A DNA stretch of 64,000 nucleotides from Pedobacter sp. BMA (GTDB lineage Bacteria > Bacteroidota > Bacteroidia > Sphingobacteriales > Sphingobacteriaceae), in NCBI RefSeq assembly GCF_001027745.1, contig NZ_LECU01000007.1, positions 372,001 through 436,000 of the forward strand, read 5' to 3'. Numbering within the stretch: the stretch's first letter is position 1; each line of letters opens with the position of its first letter. The translations under genes were made by a program, and so were the position numbers. The notes under the pieces are model-generated. The model made no database searches. It saw nothing but the letters and a program-made list of their open reading frames with translations, and was not told the origin of the DNA. This document shows, piece by piece, positions 10,452 to 19,338 of the stretch.

Positions 10452-12005
10452 TTAATCCATTTTCACTTTTAGTGCCTTCAAATCTTTGCCTTTGTAAATT
10501 TCTTTTCCATTGGCAAAAATCAGGAAACCCTTTCCCTTATTGTACCTTTTTCCGGATTTATCCCATAACACGGTAATGCTCGTTCCGTGGTACGACAGGT
10601 TATCCAATACAAACCAATCCCACTGGTTTTTTGGAATCAGCGGGGTGATTTCCAAAACATTATCTGCACGGGGCTTGATCCCAATCAGGTCATTAATCAC
10701 CAGATCATTAAAAGTAGAGTGGTTGTAAAAGCTGCTTCGCGGGTTATCCCCTTTCAACCATTCACCGGTTTTTTCATCCTGATATTCACCAATGTAAGGT
10801 TTCCCGTTTTTTACGTGCGAGGCAGCATACTGGTGCAACTCCTGGTAAAATACCCGGGCATTCATTTTGCCATGATTCTTATAGTTGGTTAGCAAATTAG
10901 CTAATCCCTTCAGCGTTTGCGAACTGGCAAAGGGCCAGAGTGCGCCATCCCATTCACAACTGTGTCCCGTACCGCGGGTCCTGAATGTAGGCTCCCTTCT
11001 TTCTGCTGTGGTAAGGCCCCAGGTCGCTTTGAAACCCGCAGTATCCAGTAACTGATCCCAGGCTTTCGCATAGACGGCCTTATCATCAGGTAAATTAAAG
11101 TCCCATGGGGTAAAGCCAATCGCCTCCCTTACAGCTGATGAGCCTCCTTTTGCCTTCCTGGTTTCAAAGAAATTTTCGTTGCTATTCCACAAGCTGTCTT
11201 GTACCAGGCTTTTGATCCTTGCAGATTTTTCCTGGTATTTTAAGGCCATTACTTTATCACCCATTAAACTGGCAATCTTATTCAAAGCCACTGCATTGCC
11301 GTACATATAACTGTTTATGGTTGGACGCTGATTCTGGTCTTTCCTTGAACCGCTAACCGATTCTTCCATCCCATCTTTTACATCATTTTGCCAGAACAAA
11401 CCGTTCTTAAGCTGGCGCTGCTCTTCCCACTTGGCATAATCCAGATCCAGCGCAGGAAGAATCTCTTTTAAAAAAGCCTGGTCTGGTTTTACCAGTTCAT
11501 TCTGGTAAACCGCGTCATCTACCCAGCTGCTAAACTGGTGGAAGCGTTGTTTGCTTTCCCCAATATCTGCTTTGTAAAGCCAGAACTTAATATAATCCTT
11601 TAAGTAGCTATTGTCTTTCAGCCATCTTCCTTCATAAATATGATGCCCCAAAGCGCAGCTGATGGAATTGTATTTCCCTGCATGCTTTACCGGCTCAATG
11701 AACTCGGTGAAGATAAATCCATCAGGAGTTTTCACCAGATGCTTGCGGTAAGTCCACCAACGATAATAATAGTTTTGCTCCAATACGGAATCAGGACATT
11801 CGAACATGGGTGCCTGATCGGCCAGCCAGGTAAAAGCCTCGCTGTTCGGCACAAAATTTTTTACCGCCTCCGTATCAATTGAGTTAAAATAATCGACATA
11901 CTTTTTAAGTTTGGATGTGCCTAAAATAGCCGATTGTTGCGCAAAACCGCTAATTGTTAACAGCGAGATACCTGCTGTAAATAATATTTTCTTTGTATTT
12001 ATCAT
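10452..12005 (-). CDS. (alpha/alpha)6-barrel glycoside hydrolase, MGH1/GH63-like
   Basis: A 517-residue secreted protein (signal peptide ending about residue 22, SGFAQ). It has the helix-barrel character of the GH63/MGH1-like group: WWTYRKHLV, SCALGHHIYEGRWL, SSWVDDAVYQ, GMEESVSGSRKDQ and GHSCEWDGALWPF, with acidic residues in the places where this clan keeps its acid and base. A small C-terminal beta domain follows (ISVLWDKSGKRYNKGKG-like). The start codon overlaps the stop of the upstream gene by one base (TAATG), so translation is coupled. The substrate is unknown; in a pectin/fucose operon it could be a rhamnosidase, arabinosidase or mannosidase-like enzyme. Confidence 0.75.
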   Translation of the reverse strand: MINTKKILFTAGISLLTISGFAQQSAILGTSKLKKYVDYFNSIDTEAVKNFVPNSEAFTWLADQAPMFECPDSVLEQNYYYRWWTYRKHLVKTPDGFIFTEFIEPVKHAGKYNSISCALGHHIYEGRWLKDNSYLKDYIKFWLYKADIGESKQRFHQFSSWVDDAVYQNELVKPDQAFLKEILPALDLDYAKWEEQRQLKNGLFWQNDVKDGMEESVSGSRKDQNQRPTINSYMYGNAVALNKIASLMGDKVMALKYQEKSARIKSLVQDSLWNSNENFFETRKAKGGSSAVREAIGFTPWDFNLPDDKAVYAKAWDQLLDTAGFKATWGLTTAERREPTFRTRGTGHSCEWDGALWPFASSQTLKGLANLLTNYKNHGKMNARVFYQELHQYAASHVKNGKPYIGEYQDEKTGEWLKGDNPRSSFYNHSTFNDLVINDLIGIKPRADNVLEITPLIPKNQWDWFVLDNLSYHGTSITVLWDKSGKRYNKGKGFLIFANGKEIYKGKDLKALKVKMD

Positions 12006-14737
12006 TATTCAAATAACCAATCTATATCCTTACCTCTGCCATCTAAACCCGCATTGAAAATGCGCAATTCCTGGTTATCATCAATAAAACCCAGCACCAG
12101 GCATTCCCCTTTACCTAAAGTTAACGTATGTTTTCCGGCCGGGAAACTATAAGCATGCACATTTGCCGGCGGATAACCATTCAATACCAGCGCGTTTGAG
12201 ATTTTAATCTCCGATTGTCCGTAATTATTGGCACTCGCATCTGTTTCCAGTTGTGGTGGCGCTAAGAATTTTGCATCTTTTTGATTAAAGAAGCCGACCA
12301 GCAGCTTCACCGGAATCTTAGTCTCGAAGCTGATCTCCGTACCAGATTTCAATTGCCTGGTTTTAGAAAGTCTGATCCCTTTTAATCCGGTCAGCTGGTC
12401 TGCGACTTCTCTGATGCGCACCGAGCTGTCGGCGAATACGATTGTCTCTTTTTCAACTGTGTAATTTTCTAATGGACTGATCAGCTTTACATCCGCGTTT
12501 TTATAAGGCTGAACCGTTGCAATACCCGCCCCTTTTACCGATTTCAATGAATCAATACTCCTTTTAAAATGTTCCAGCTCTTTGGTAAATACCGGAAGCA
12601 TCTCTTTCCAGTGGATAAATGTTTTATCTACGCCACGCATCGGGATTTTCCGCTGTTTGGTTTGCATGCTGTTAGCATACAGGTAGCTCCCTTCGGTGAG
12701 TTTCACTAGTTTAGCATAATGATCTACACTGTTTTGCAGGAAAGGTAAAGCCTGTTCCAGATCAGTCACCTGGTTTGAATATTTAAACCGAAGAATCCAG
12801 AGCGCAGCTTTCACCTTTTCAGCATAAAAGTTCGCCATTTCATCATAACAATACATGTCGTTTTTTAAACGGTTGAATTCTTCCACATCTTTTCCGGCCT
12901 TCACTTTATTGATCGATGCCAGGGCATTTTTGCCATGTACCACTACTTCTTTTGCAATCTGCATGGGTGTTTCACCAATGTGACCCTGTTTCTTCCATTC
13001 CTTCTCTGCATAGTCAATGATCATTTCACCTTCAGGCGCTTCCGATTCATACATCAGGGTAAACACACCGTAACGGTAGGGATTAATCAGCTGCGTCATC
13101 AGCATACCAAGTGTCAGGGTCTGGCGGTTACCATCGGTTATACCATACCTGCGCAACAACTTGGGCGAAATCTCTCCAGATTCTTCGTAAGCATTTAATA
13201 TTTCTTTGCCACCGGCCAGATCCGTGCCGTATTTCGATGCCAGTTCTGCGCCCCAGTAATCGATTTCCTTTGTACGGTCGCGCTGCGAATTCCAGGAATA
13301 GCGTGCCCATTCCTTATACCAGATCCAGTCCCTGTCAACCTCTAATAATCTGCCATTCACTTGGTCAGCAGTATATGGCCAGTCCCAATAGCTTGCCTGT
13401 GGATATAAGTGTAATCCTTTGGCACCATAAATTTTGTTCATGGCCTGTACTGACTTCTGAATAAAATCTGCCGAACCATACCTGAAGGGCTCCAGGTTTG
13501 CCAGGATATGTACATTTGAAATGTTGATGGTACCAATGGCTGCCAGTTTTCTGTTCAGCTCTGCCCAGGCACCACGGGGCTGGTAGGTGGTTAATGCCTC
13601 TCCGTTAAATTTGTTTTCAGTATATAAATTTTTGTATAGAGGCAGTGCCGCTTTCATTACACTGGGTGCATCCGTATCATGAGCGCGGAGTACAATGGGT
13701 GGCTCCTCTTTTATGCCCGCAGCTTTTAAACCATCTTTTACACCTGGGATAATGGTTTTGGTAAACCAGTCAATATCGTCTTGCCCCACACCTTCCATGG
13801 CCTCGCCTAAAGCCACCATTAAACCAACGTTAGGATATTTTTCTACAAAAGCCGTAATGGACTTTTTGGTGTAATCGGCAATTAAAGGAATAATAGGCCG
13901 GTTGCGGTCCTGCGTTTTCAATCCGTGCTTATCGGCAAATGGCTTTGGGATAATGATATTGTAAAACATCTGGATCACCCAAATACCTCTTTTGTCTGCC
14001 TCATGCGTCAGGAACTGAAAAATCTCCTCATTTTTCTTTAAAGTCGCTTCATCCACTTCCACTGCATAAGGATAATCTTTTAGTCGCAATAAAGAAGAAA
14101 ATGGGTGTCCGTTCCATAGATAAAGCGAATTGTAACGGTTTTCCACCATCATATCCAAATACTTTATCCATAGTTTTTTATCATATAACCATGGGAAAGT
14201 CTCCTCCGTGTAGGGGTATTCATATACATCGTGACCTGGGAGGTAATCTGGTTTCTGCAATCCGATGCAAGTTCCCCTGAGCACCATCTCCGGACGATCA
14301 GTGAGATTGATCTGCAACGGCATTTTTTTTGTTTTCTTTACCTGATCAGCGAGTTCCATACAACCGTACAACGCTCCGGAAGCATCGTAACCAATAATAT
14401 AAATGGTACCGTCTTTCGCGCTGGAAACGATAAAACTTTCTTTTTGCTGAACGAGCTTACTGAGAATCGCTTTGGGAATCGCTGCCACGAATGCCTGATC
14501 ATCTATGGTTCCAATAACGATGTTATTTTTTGCAGCGACCGGTTTCGGTTTTTTTTCAATGCGGTTACTGATACCGATGGCGGTTAAGCTTTTCGACAGT
14601 CTTTCTGCGCCAAACTGAACACGTAACTGTTGCCTGCCGGAAACAATAATGGTTTTCTGCAATGGAATGGTTGCCCCTGAACAAATTGAAACGAAAGATA
14701 ATAGGAAACAGAAAGCAAAAATCAGGAATTTTCTCAT
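12005..14737 (-). CDS. Alpha-glucuronidase-like secreted hydrolase (GH67/GH115-type N-terminus)
   Basis: A 910-residue protein with a clear signal peptide (about residues 1-21). Residues 20-145 resemble the N-terminal domain found in GH67, GH20 and GH115 proteins (NNIVIGTIDD, IIGYDASGALYGCMELADQV). A TIM-barrel-like core follows (YNSLYLWNGHPFSSLL, IWVIQMFYNIIIPKPF, VGLMVALGEAMEGVG, LHLYPQASYWDWPY). A helical region and a beta C-terminus close the protein. It is the first gene of the glycan operon and overlaps the next by one base. I cannot assign it to a characterised GH family; an acidic-sugar glycosidase is the best guess. The operon promoter should lie in 14738-14995. Confidence 0.6.
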   Translation of the reverse strand: MRKFLIFAFCFLLSFVSICSGATIPLQKTIIVSGRQQLRVQFGAERLSKSLTAIGISNRIEKKPKPVAAKNNIVIGTIDDQAFVAAIPKAILSKLVQQKESFIVSSAKDGTIYIIGYDASGALYGCMELADQVKKTKKMPLQINLTDRPEMVLRGTCIGLQKPDYLPGHDVYEYPYTEETFPWLYDKKLWIKYLDMMVENRYNSLYLWNGHPFSSLLRLKDYPYAVEVDEATLKKNEEIFQFLTHEADKRGIWVIQMFYNIIIPKPFADKHGLKTQDRNRPIIPLIADYTKKSITAFVEKYPNVGLMVALGEAMEGVGQDDIDWFTKTIIPGVKDGLKAAGIKEEPPIVLRAHDTDAPSVMKAALPLYKNLYTENKFNGEALTTYQPRGAWAELNRKLAAIGTINISNVHILANLEPFRYGSADFIQKSVQAMNKIYGAKGLHLYPQASYWDWPYTADQVNGRLLEVDRDWIWYKEWARYSWNSQRDRTKEIDYWGAELASKYGTDLAGGKEILNAYEESGEISPKLLRRYGITDGNRQTLTLGMLMTQLINPYRYGVFTLMYESEAPEGEMIIDYAEKEWKKQGHIGETPMQIAKEVVVHGKNALASINKVKAGKDVEEFNRLKNDMYCYDEMANFYAEKVKAALWILRFKYSNQVTDLEQALPFLQNSVDHYAKLVKLTEGSYLYANSMQTKQRKIPMRGVDKTFIHWKEMLPVFTKELEHFKRSIDSLKSVKGAGIATVQPYKNADVKLISPLENYTVEKETIVFADSSVRIREVADQLTGLKGIRLSKTRQLKSGTEISFETKIPVKLLVGFFNQKDAKFLAPPQLETDASANNYGQSEIKISNALVLNGYPPANVHAYSFPAGKHTLTLGKGECLVLGFIDDNQELRIFNAGLDGRGKDIDWLFE

Positions 14738-14952
14738 TCGGTGTGGCTCTGATAAAAGACTAATCGAATCCGATCAGCATTATATTTGGTTAATAAATTA
14801 TTTAAATATAAAAATAATATTCAAATATAAGCAAATGAGCCATTCGCTTTTGTAAAATTTCTATGCCTTAAAATTGCTTATAGTACTATTTGGCAAGCAA
14901 AAGAATAATTAGATTAGAAGATAAAGAATTTTAATCAACAATATTTATTTTA

Positions 14953-14983
14953 TTTGTAAGCATATTCTAATCAATTATAAATT
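14953..14983 (+). promoter_or_regulatory. Possible promoter of the fucose catabolic operon
   Basis: A TTTG at 14953-14956 is followed, after exactly 19 bases, by TATAAATT at 14976-14983. This fits the Bacteroidota spacing (TTTG-N19-TAnnTTTG), but the -7 box matches only in part. It ends 12 bp before the ATG at 14996, so the leader would be very short. The surrounding 258-bp divergent region is very AT-rich and must also drive the glycan operon on the minus strand. Confidence 0.35.
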
Positions 14984-14995
14984 TAAACCATAAAC

Positions 14996-15760
14996 ATGTT
15001 TTCTTTAACAAACAAAAGAGCAGTGGTTACGGGTGGCGGTAGCGGAATCGGCAAAGCCATTGCAACCGTATTGGCAAAGCAGGGCGCAGAGGTTCACATC
15101 ATTGAATTGGGCCCTGAACAAGCCGAAAACACCTTGCAGGAAATTAAAAATGCCGGCGGTGCTGCATTCAGCTATGCCTGCGATGTGTCTGACCACCAGG
15201 CTGTAATTGATACTTTTAACAAAATCGGACAGATTAATATATTAGTTAACAATGCCGGCATTGCGCATATTGGCAAAGCCGATACAACCGAAGAAGCCGA
15301 TTTCGATCGCATTATGCGGGTGAATGTAAAAGGCGCTTACAATTGTTTATATGCTGCAATCCCTCAGCTTCGTGCGGCTGGTGGCGGCGTAATCATCAAT
15401 ATGGCGTCTATTGCCTCGCTGATTGGCCTGCCCGACAGGTTTGCCTACAGTACAGCAAAAGGTGCGGTGAAAGCCATGACCATGAGTGTGGCGAAGGACT
15501 ATATCGGTGAAAACATCAGGTGCAATTCCATTTCACCGGCCCGTGTGCATACCCCTTTTGTGGATGGTTTTCTGCAAAAAAACTATCCGGATAATATTGA
15601 CGAAATGTTCGATAAATTATCTAAAACGCAGCCCATCGGCAGAATGGCCAAACCGGAAGAGATCGGTGCATTGGCGTTGTATCTATGCAGCGACGAGGCT
15701 TCGTTTATTACCGGCTGCGATTATCCGATCGACGGTGGCTTTACTACATTAAATAATTAA
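14996..15760 (+). CDS. SDR oxidoreductase, likely 2-keto-3-deoxy-L-fuconate or L-fucose dehydrogenase
   Basis: A 254-residue classical short-chain dehydrogenase. The NAD(P) loop is TGGGSGIG (residues 12-19), NNAG follows, and the catalytic Ser138, Tyr151 and Lys155 are all present (YSTAK). The substrate-side stretch CNSISPARVHTPFVDGFL is like SDRs placed in L-fucose/L-rhamnose oxidation gene sets. It opens a plus-strand operon with an FAH-family hydrolase, a mutarotase and an amidohydrolase. In that pathway an SDR can either oxidise L-fucose at C1 or 2-keto-3-deoxy-L-fuconate at C4. I prefer the latter because it stands next to the hydrolase of the following step, but the sequence does not decide it. 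Confidence 0.85.
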   Translation: MFSLTNKRAVVTGGGSGIGKAIATVLAKQGAEVHIIELGPEQAENTLQEIKNAGGAAFSYACDVSDHQAVIDTFNKIGQINILVNNAGIAHIGKADTTEEADFDRIMRVNVKGAYNCLYAAIPQLRAAGGGVIINMASIASLIGLPDRFAYSTAKGAVKAMTMSVAKDYIGENIRCNSISPARVHTPFVDGFLQKNYPDNIDEMFDKLSKTQPIGRMAKPEEIGALALYLCSDEASFITGCDYPIDGGFTTLNN

Positions 15761-15809
15761 TACTAAGCCCGAAGATACCTCACTTGATACTATATAAAAA
15801 TTAAACAAT

Positions 15810-16664
15810 ATGAAATTAATACGTTTTGGAGCTGCAGGTGCAGAAAAACCAGGAGTGATTATAGATGATAAATACTATGACGTTTCAGGTTTGGTACAGG
15901 ATTACAATGAAGCATTTTTTGGTGGCGATGGACTGGAAAAACTAAAACAGGATATAGCTACTGCGAGCTTAACAGAAGTAGATAAAGGTGTACGCCTCGG
16001 ACCAGCATTGGCGCGTCCTTCCAAAATCATCTGTGTAGGCTTAAACTACAAAGATCACGCTGCAGAAACCAATGCACCTATCCCTGCTGAACCGATTTTA
16101 TTCTTTAAAGCCACTTCAGCGATTGTGGGTCCAAATGATGACCTCACCATCCCTAAAAACAGTAAAAAAACCGATTGGGAAGTGGAACTTGCAATTGTTA
16201 TTGGCAAAAAAGCCAGTTATGTATCTGAGGAAAATGCATTAGACCATATTGCAGGCTACGTGCTGCACAACGATTACAGTGAACGTGAATTCCAGCTGGA
16301 ACGCAACGGACAATGGGTAAAAGGTAAAAGTTGCGATACGTTTGCTCCGATTGGCCCATTCATTGCCACCCAGGATGATATTGAAGATGTGCACAATCTT
16401 CGCCTTTGGTTAACGGTTAACGGAGAAACTTTACAGGACGGTAATACTTCAAACCTGATTTTCAATGTGCCATTTATGGTATCTTATATCAGTCAGTTTA
16501 TGACGCTATTGCCGGGTGATGTGATTACTACCGGAACACCTGCAGGTGTTGGCTTAGGACAAAAACCAGAACCATGGTACCTTAAAGATGGTGATGTAGT
16601 GGAACTAGGCATTGATGGTTTAGGTTCAAGTAAACAAAACGTTAAAGCTTACACCGAAAACTAA
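15810..16664 (+). CDS. FAH-family hydrolase, likely 2,4-diketo-3-deoxy-L-fuconate hydrolase
   Basis: A 284-residue fumarylacetoacetate hydrolase fold protein. The family core is plain: ICVGLNYKDHAAET, the metal-binding acids in DWEVELAIVIG, GYVLHNDYSERE, KSCDTFAPIGPF and the end GDVITTGTPAGVGLG. In the nonphosphorylated fucose route this family cleaves 2,4-diketo-3-deoxy-L-fuconate to pyruvate and L-lactate. The L-lactate dehydrogenase gene further downstream supports that product. The gene begins 49 bp after the SDR stop; its stop shares one base with the mutarotase start. The acylpyruvate hydrolase reaction type is also possible. Confidence 0.88.
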   Translation: MKLIRFGAAGAEKPGVIIDDKYYDVSGLVQDYNEAFFGGDGLEKLKQDIATASLTEVDKGVRLGPALARPSKIICVGLNYKDHAAETNAPIPAEPILFFKATSAIVGPNDDLTIPKNSKKTDWEVELAIVIGKKASYVSEENALDHIAGYVLHNDYSEREFQLERNGQWVKGKSCDTFAPIGPFIATQDDIEDVHNLRLWLTVNGETLQDGNTSNLIFNVPFMVSYISQFMTLLPGDVITTGTPAGVGLGQKPEPWYLKDGDVVELGIDGLGSSKQNVKAYTEN

Positions 16665-16993
16665 TGCAGAGATATTGCTTCACCCTCGATCTGATCGATG
16701 AGCCCTCCCTGATTGCAGAATACAGAAAACACCATGAAGCGATCTGGCCGGAGATACAGGAAAGTATTACTTCGGCAGGTGTGCTCGATATGGAAATCTA
16801 CTTAAGCGGAAGCAGGCTGTTTATGGTTATGGAAGTGGGTGAAGACTTTTCTTTTGAAAGGAAAGCAAAGGCCGACCTGGAAAACCCGAAAGTGCAGGAA
16901 TGGGAAACCCTGATGTGGAAATACCAGCAGGCCCTGCCCGGAGCTGAGCCGGGTGAGAAATGGCGGCTAATGGATAAAATTTTCAAGCTATAG
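16664..16993 (+). CDS. L-rhamnose/L-fucose mutarotase family protein
   Basis: A 109-residue protein of the RhaM type: RYCFTLDLIDEPSLIAEYRKHH at the start, then HEAIWPEIQESI, the catalytic-type His in KHHEAIWPE, MEIYLSGSRLFMVMEV and a Trp-rich end. Members interconvert the alpha and beta forms of L-rhamnose or L-fucose. The ATG overlaps the TAA of the hydrolase gene (TAATG), which means coupled translation. Its place between two fucose-pathway genes favours L-fucose as the substrate. Confidence 0.88.
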   Translation: MQRYCFTLDLIDEPSLIAEYRKHHEAIWPEIQESITSAGVLDMEIYLSGSRLFMVMEVGEDFSFERKAKADLENPKVQEWETLMWKYQQALPGAEPGEKWRLMDKIFKL

Positions 16994-16996
16994 ATC

Positions 16997-17818
16997 ATGA
17001 TTGATACCCACGTACATTTCTGGAATTTTGATCCGGTAAGGGATAGCTGGATCACCGAAGACATGCAGGCGATCCGCAATGACTTCTCCCCTAAAAACTT
17101 AAGCCGGATATACAGTGACCTCCAGATTACGGGCTGTGTAGCGGTTCAGGCTAACCAGTCGGAGGCTGAAAATGAATTCCTGCTGTCACTGGCAGAACAA
17201 AACGACCTGATTAAAGGCATTGTCGGCTGGATCGATCTTAAAAACCCTGATCTTGCTGATCGCCTAAAACATTGGAGCAATTTTAAACTGATCAAAGGCT
17301 GGCGCCATGTGCTTCAGGCAGAAAATCAGGCGTTCATACTTAACCCGGATTTCATTGCGGGCATCAGGCAACTGAAAGATTTCGGCTATACTTACGACCT
17401 ACTGTGTTACCACAATCAGCTCGATAGCATCATCAGGATGGTCGACCAGGTTCCTGACCAGGCCTTTGTCCTCGATCATTGCGGTAAACCGGATGTAAAA
17501 TCGCAAGATTTAAAAACCTGGGCTGGCCATATTAAAACACTGGCAGAAAATCCGAATGTATATTGTAAAGTTTCAGGCTTGCTTGCAGAAGCCGACTGGA
17601 AGAACTGGAAAGAGATTGAAATTTTTAAATGCTTCGATGTGATTTTTGAGAACTTTGGTGCAGAGCGGATCATGTATGGCAGCGACTGGCCGGTGATGCT
17701 CATCAGCCGCCCTTACCAGGACTGGTTTCAGCTTGTGCGCAAATACACGGAAAGGCTGAGTGAGCAGCAAAGAAAATCAGTTTTCAGTGGTAATGCCAAA
17801 GTTTTTTATACGCTGTAA
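16997..17818 (+). CDS. Amidohydrolase-family lactonase, likely L-fuconolactonase
   Basis: A 273-residue TIM-barrel hydrolase of the amidohydrolase_2 type. The N-terminal MIDTHVHFWNF provides the HxH motif; DHCGKPD and MYGSDWPVM supply the later His and the Asp. The same architecture is found in L-fucono-1,5-lactonase and L-rhamnono-lactonase, which open the lactone formed by the sugar dehydrogenase. It lies 3 bp after the mutarotase gene. A 146-bp gap then separates it from the lactate dehydrogenase. The assignment rests on the family and the gene set. Confidence 0.87.
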   Translation: MIDTHVHFWNFDPVRDSWITEDMQAIRNDFSPKNLSRIYSDLQITGCVAVQANQSEAENEFLLSLAEQNDLIKGIVGWIDLKNPDLADRLKHWSNFKLIKGWRHVLQAENQAFILNPDFIAGIRQLKDFGYTYDLLCYHNQLDSIIRMVDQVPDQAFVLDHCGKPDVKSQDLKTWAGHIKTLAENPNVYCKVSGLLAEADWKNWKEIEIFKCFDVIFENFGAERIMYGSDWPVMLISRPYQDWFQLVRKYTERLSEQQRKSVFSGNAKVFYTL

Positions 17819-17964
17819 ACCACGGAAATTTATCATGTTAGGACTTTTAAACAGTAAAATTCCTAAATAAACCGAATATAACAGATAGTGCAGGATGGGA
17901 AAATTAATATATAATATTAGTTTTCGACTTTAAAAGGCATCTGACCAAGACAATAGATTAAATA

Positions 17965-19134
17965 ATGAGCAAAAAAATTACATTTCCTTACCATCCGCAA
18001 TATCCTTCTGTTGCAGACTTAAGGCGTAAAGCAAAAAACAGAATTCCTAAGTTCGCATTCGACTACCTAGAAGGTGGTTGTAATGAGGGACTGAATTTGG
18101 CCCGTAACGAGAACGATTTTGATGATATTTACCTGAAGCCAAATTACCTGCGTGTTGGGTCAGAAATCGACATGTCGGTAGAGCTGTTCGGCCGTAAGTA
18201 TAGTGCTCCGTTTGGTATTTCGCCAATAGGCCTGCAAGGTTTAATGTGGCCTAATGCTCCTGAAATATTAGCCAAAGCAGCAGCAAAACACGATATTCCC
18301 TATACCCTAAGTACCGTTTCTACCAGCAGCATTGAGCGCATTGCCGAAGTGTCGGATGGAAAGGCATGGTTTCAGCTTTATCATCCTACGGAAAACAGGT
18401 TAAGAGATGATATATTAAACCGTTTGAAAGCGGTTGAATGCCCGGTGCTCGTCGTATTGGTTGATGTTCCTGCATTTGGGTTGCGGTATAAAGAGATCAA
18501 AAGCGGACTATCCATTCCACCGAAGATGTCGATCAATAACATTCTTCAGGCATTTGCAAGACCACTATGGGGCATTAAAACCTTACAGCATGGGATCCCG
18601 TCTTTTGCTACACTAAAGCCATATATGGAAAAAGGTATGGACATGTCGCAACTGGGACAATTCATGAACCGGACTTTTACCGGTAAGGTAGATATCGAAA
18701 AGGTTTCTGCTATCCGCGAAATCTGGAAAGGGCCACTGGTACTGAAAGGCATTGCAACGGATGAAGATATGCAGGCAGCTATACAAATTGGTGTTGATGG
18801 AGTAATTGTATCGAACCATGGCGGAAGACAAATTGATGCAGGTGAATCATCGATCAATTCATTAATCAAACTGGCCGCAAATCCCGCTTATAAATCGAAA
18901 TTAAAAATCATGCTTGATGGTGGTATCCGTTCAGGTGTAGATTTAGCCAGGGCACATGCGGTTGGATCTGAATTCAATTTTATGGGTCGCCCGTTTATGT
19001 ATGGTGTTGGTGCTTTGGGTAACGATGGTGGTGAACACACGATTAACATGTTCAAAACACACCTTTACCAGATCATGCAGCAGCTGACGATTGAGAAAGT
19101 TTCCCAATTTCCCGACAGGTTGTTGGAGGTGTAA
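17965..19134 (+). CDS. lldD: FMN-dependent alpha-hydroxy-acid (L-lactate) dehydrogenase
   Basis: A 389-residue FMN enzyme. It starts YPSVADLRRKAKNRIPKFAFDYLEGG, as in L-lactate dehydrogenases of this family, and has FGISPIGLQG, WFQLYHP, the LVLKGI flavin lysine and the catalytic SNHGGRQIDAG. A loop near residues 180-215 may touch the membrane, as in LldD. It would oxidise L-lactate to pyruvate and pass electrons to quinone. In the fucose context it uses the L-lactate released by the FAH-type hydrolase. It could also serve as a general lactate dehydrogenase; the 146-bp gap leaves room for its own promoter. Confidence 0.87.
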   Translation: MSKKITFPYHPQYPSVADLRRKAKNRIPKFAFDYLEGGCNEGLNLARNENDFDDIYLKPNYLRVGSEIDMSVELFGRKYSAPFGISPIGLQGLMWPNAPEILAKAAAKHDIPYTLSTVSTSSIERIAEVSDGKAWFQLYHPTENRLRDDILNRLKAVECPVLVVLVDVPAFGLRYKEIKSGLSIPPKMSINNILQAFARPLWGIKTLQHGIPSFATLKPYMEKGMDMSQLGQFMNRTFTGKVDIEKVSAIREIWKGPLVLKGIATDEDMQAAIQIGVDGVIVSNHGGRQIDAGESSINSLIKLAANPAYKSKLKIMLDGGIRSGVDLARAHAVGSEFNFMGRPFMYGVGALGNDGGEHTINMFKTHLYQIMQQLTIEKVSQFPDRLLEV

Positions 19135-19233
19135 TTAGTCCGAAGTCTTGAGTTCATGAAGCCAATGAAGTTCCCGCAGATCTCACTGATTTCGCTGATA
19201 CTGAAATATTTCCGTCGTTAAAAAATAAACTAC

Positions 19234-19289
19234 AAAGACACAAAAGAACACAAAGGGGATCATTATGCTTTGTGTTCTTTTGTGTCTTT
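19234..19289. terminator. 22-bp perfect hairpin between convergent genes
   Basis: The 22 bases at 19234-19255 (AAAGACACAAAAGAACACAA plus AG) are perfectly repeated as their reverse complement at 19268-19289, with a 12-base loop. It lies between lldD (plus) and the epimerase gene (minus), where a bidirectional terminator is expected. A and T tracts flank the arms. The CTTTGTGTTCTTTTGTG wording also resembles dispersed intergenic repeats known from other genomes, so it may be a member of such a family. Confidence 0.6.
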
Positions 19290-19338
19290 TGTCGTAAAAT
19301 TCTGTGACCACAGTGTTTTCGTGGTTAAAATAGATTAC

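Noticed and set aside
1..14737. SusC/SusD pair expected beside the glycan enzymes
   Set aside because: No TonB-dependent receptor or SusD-like lipoprotein frame exists in this part of the window; if there is one it lies to the left of base 1.
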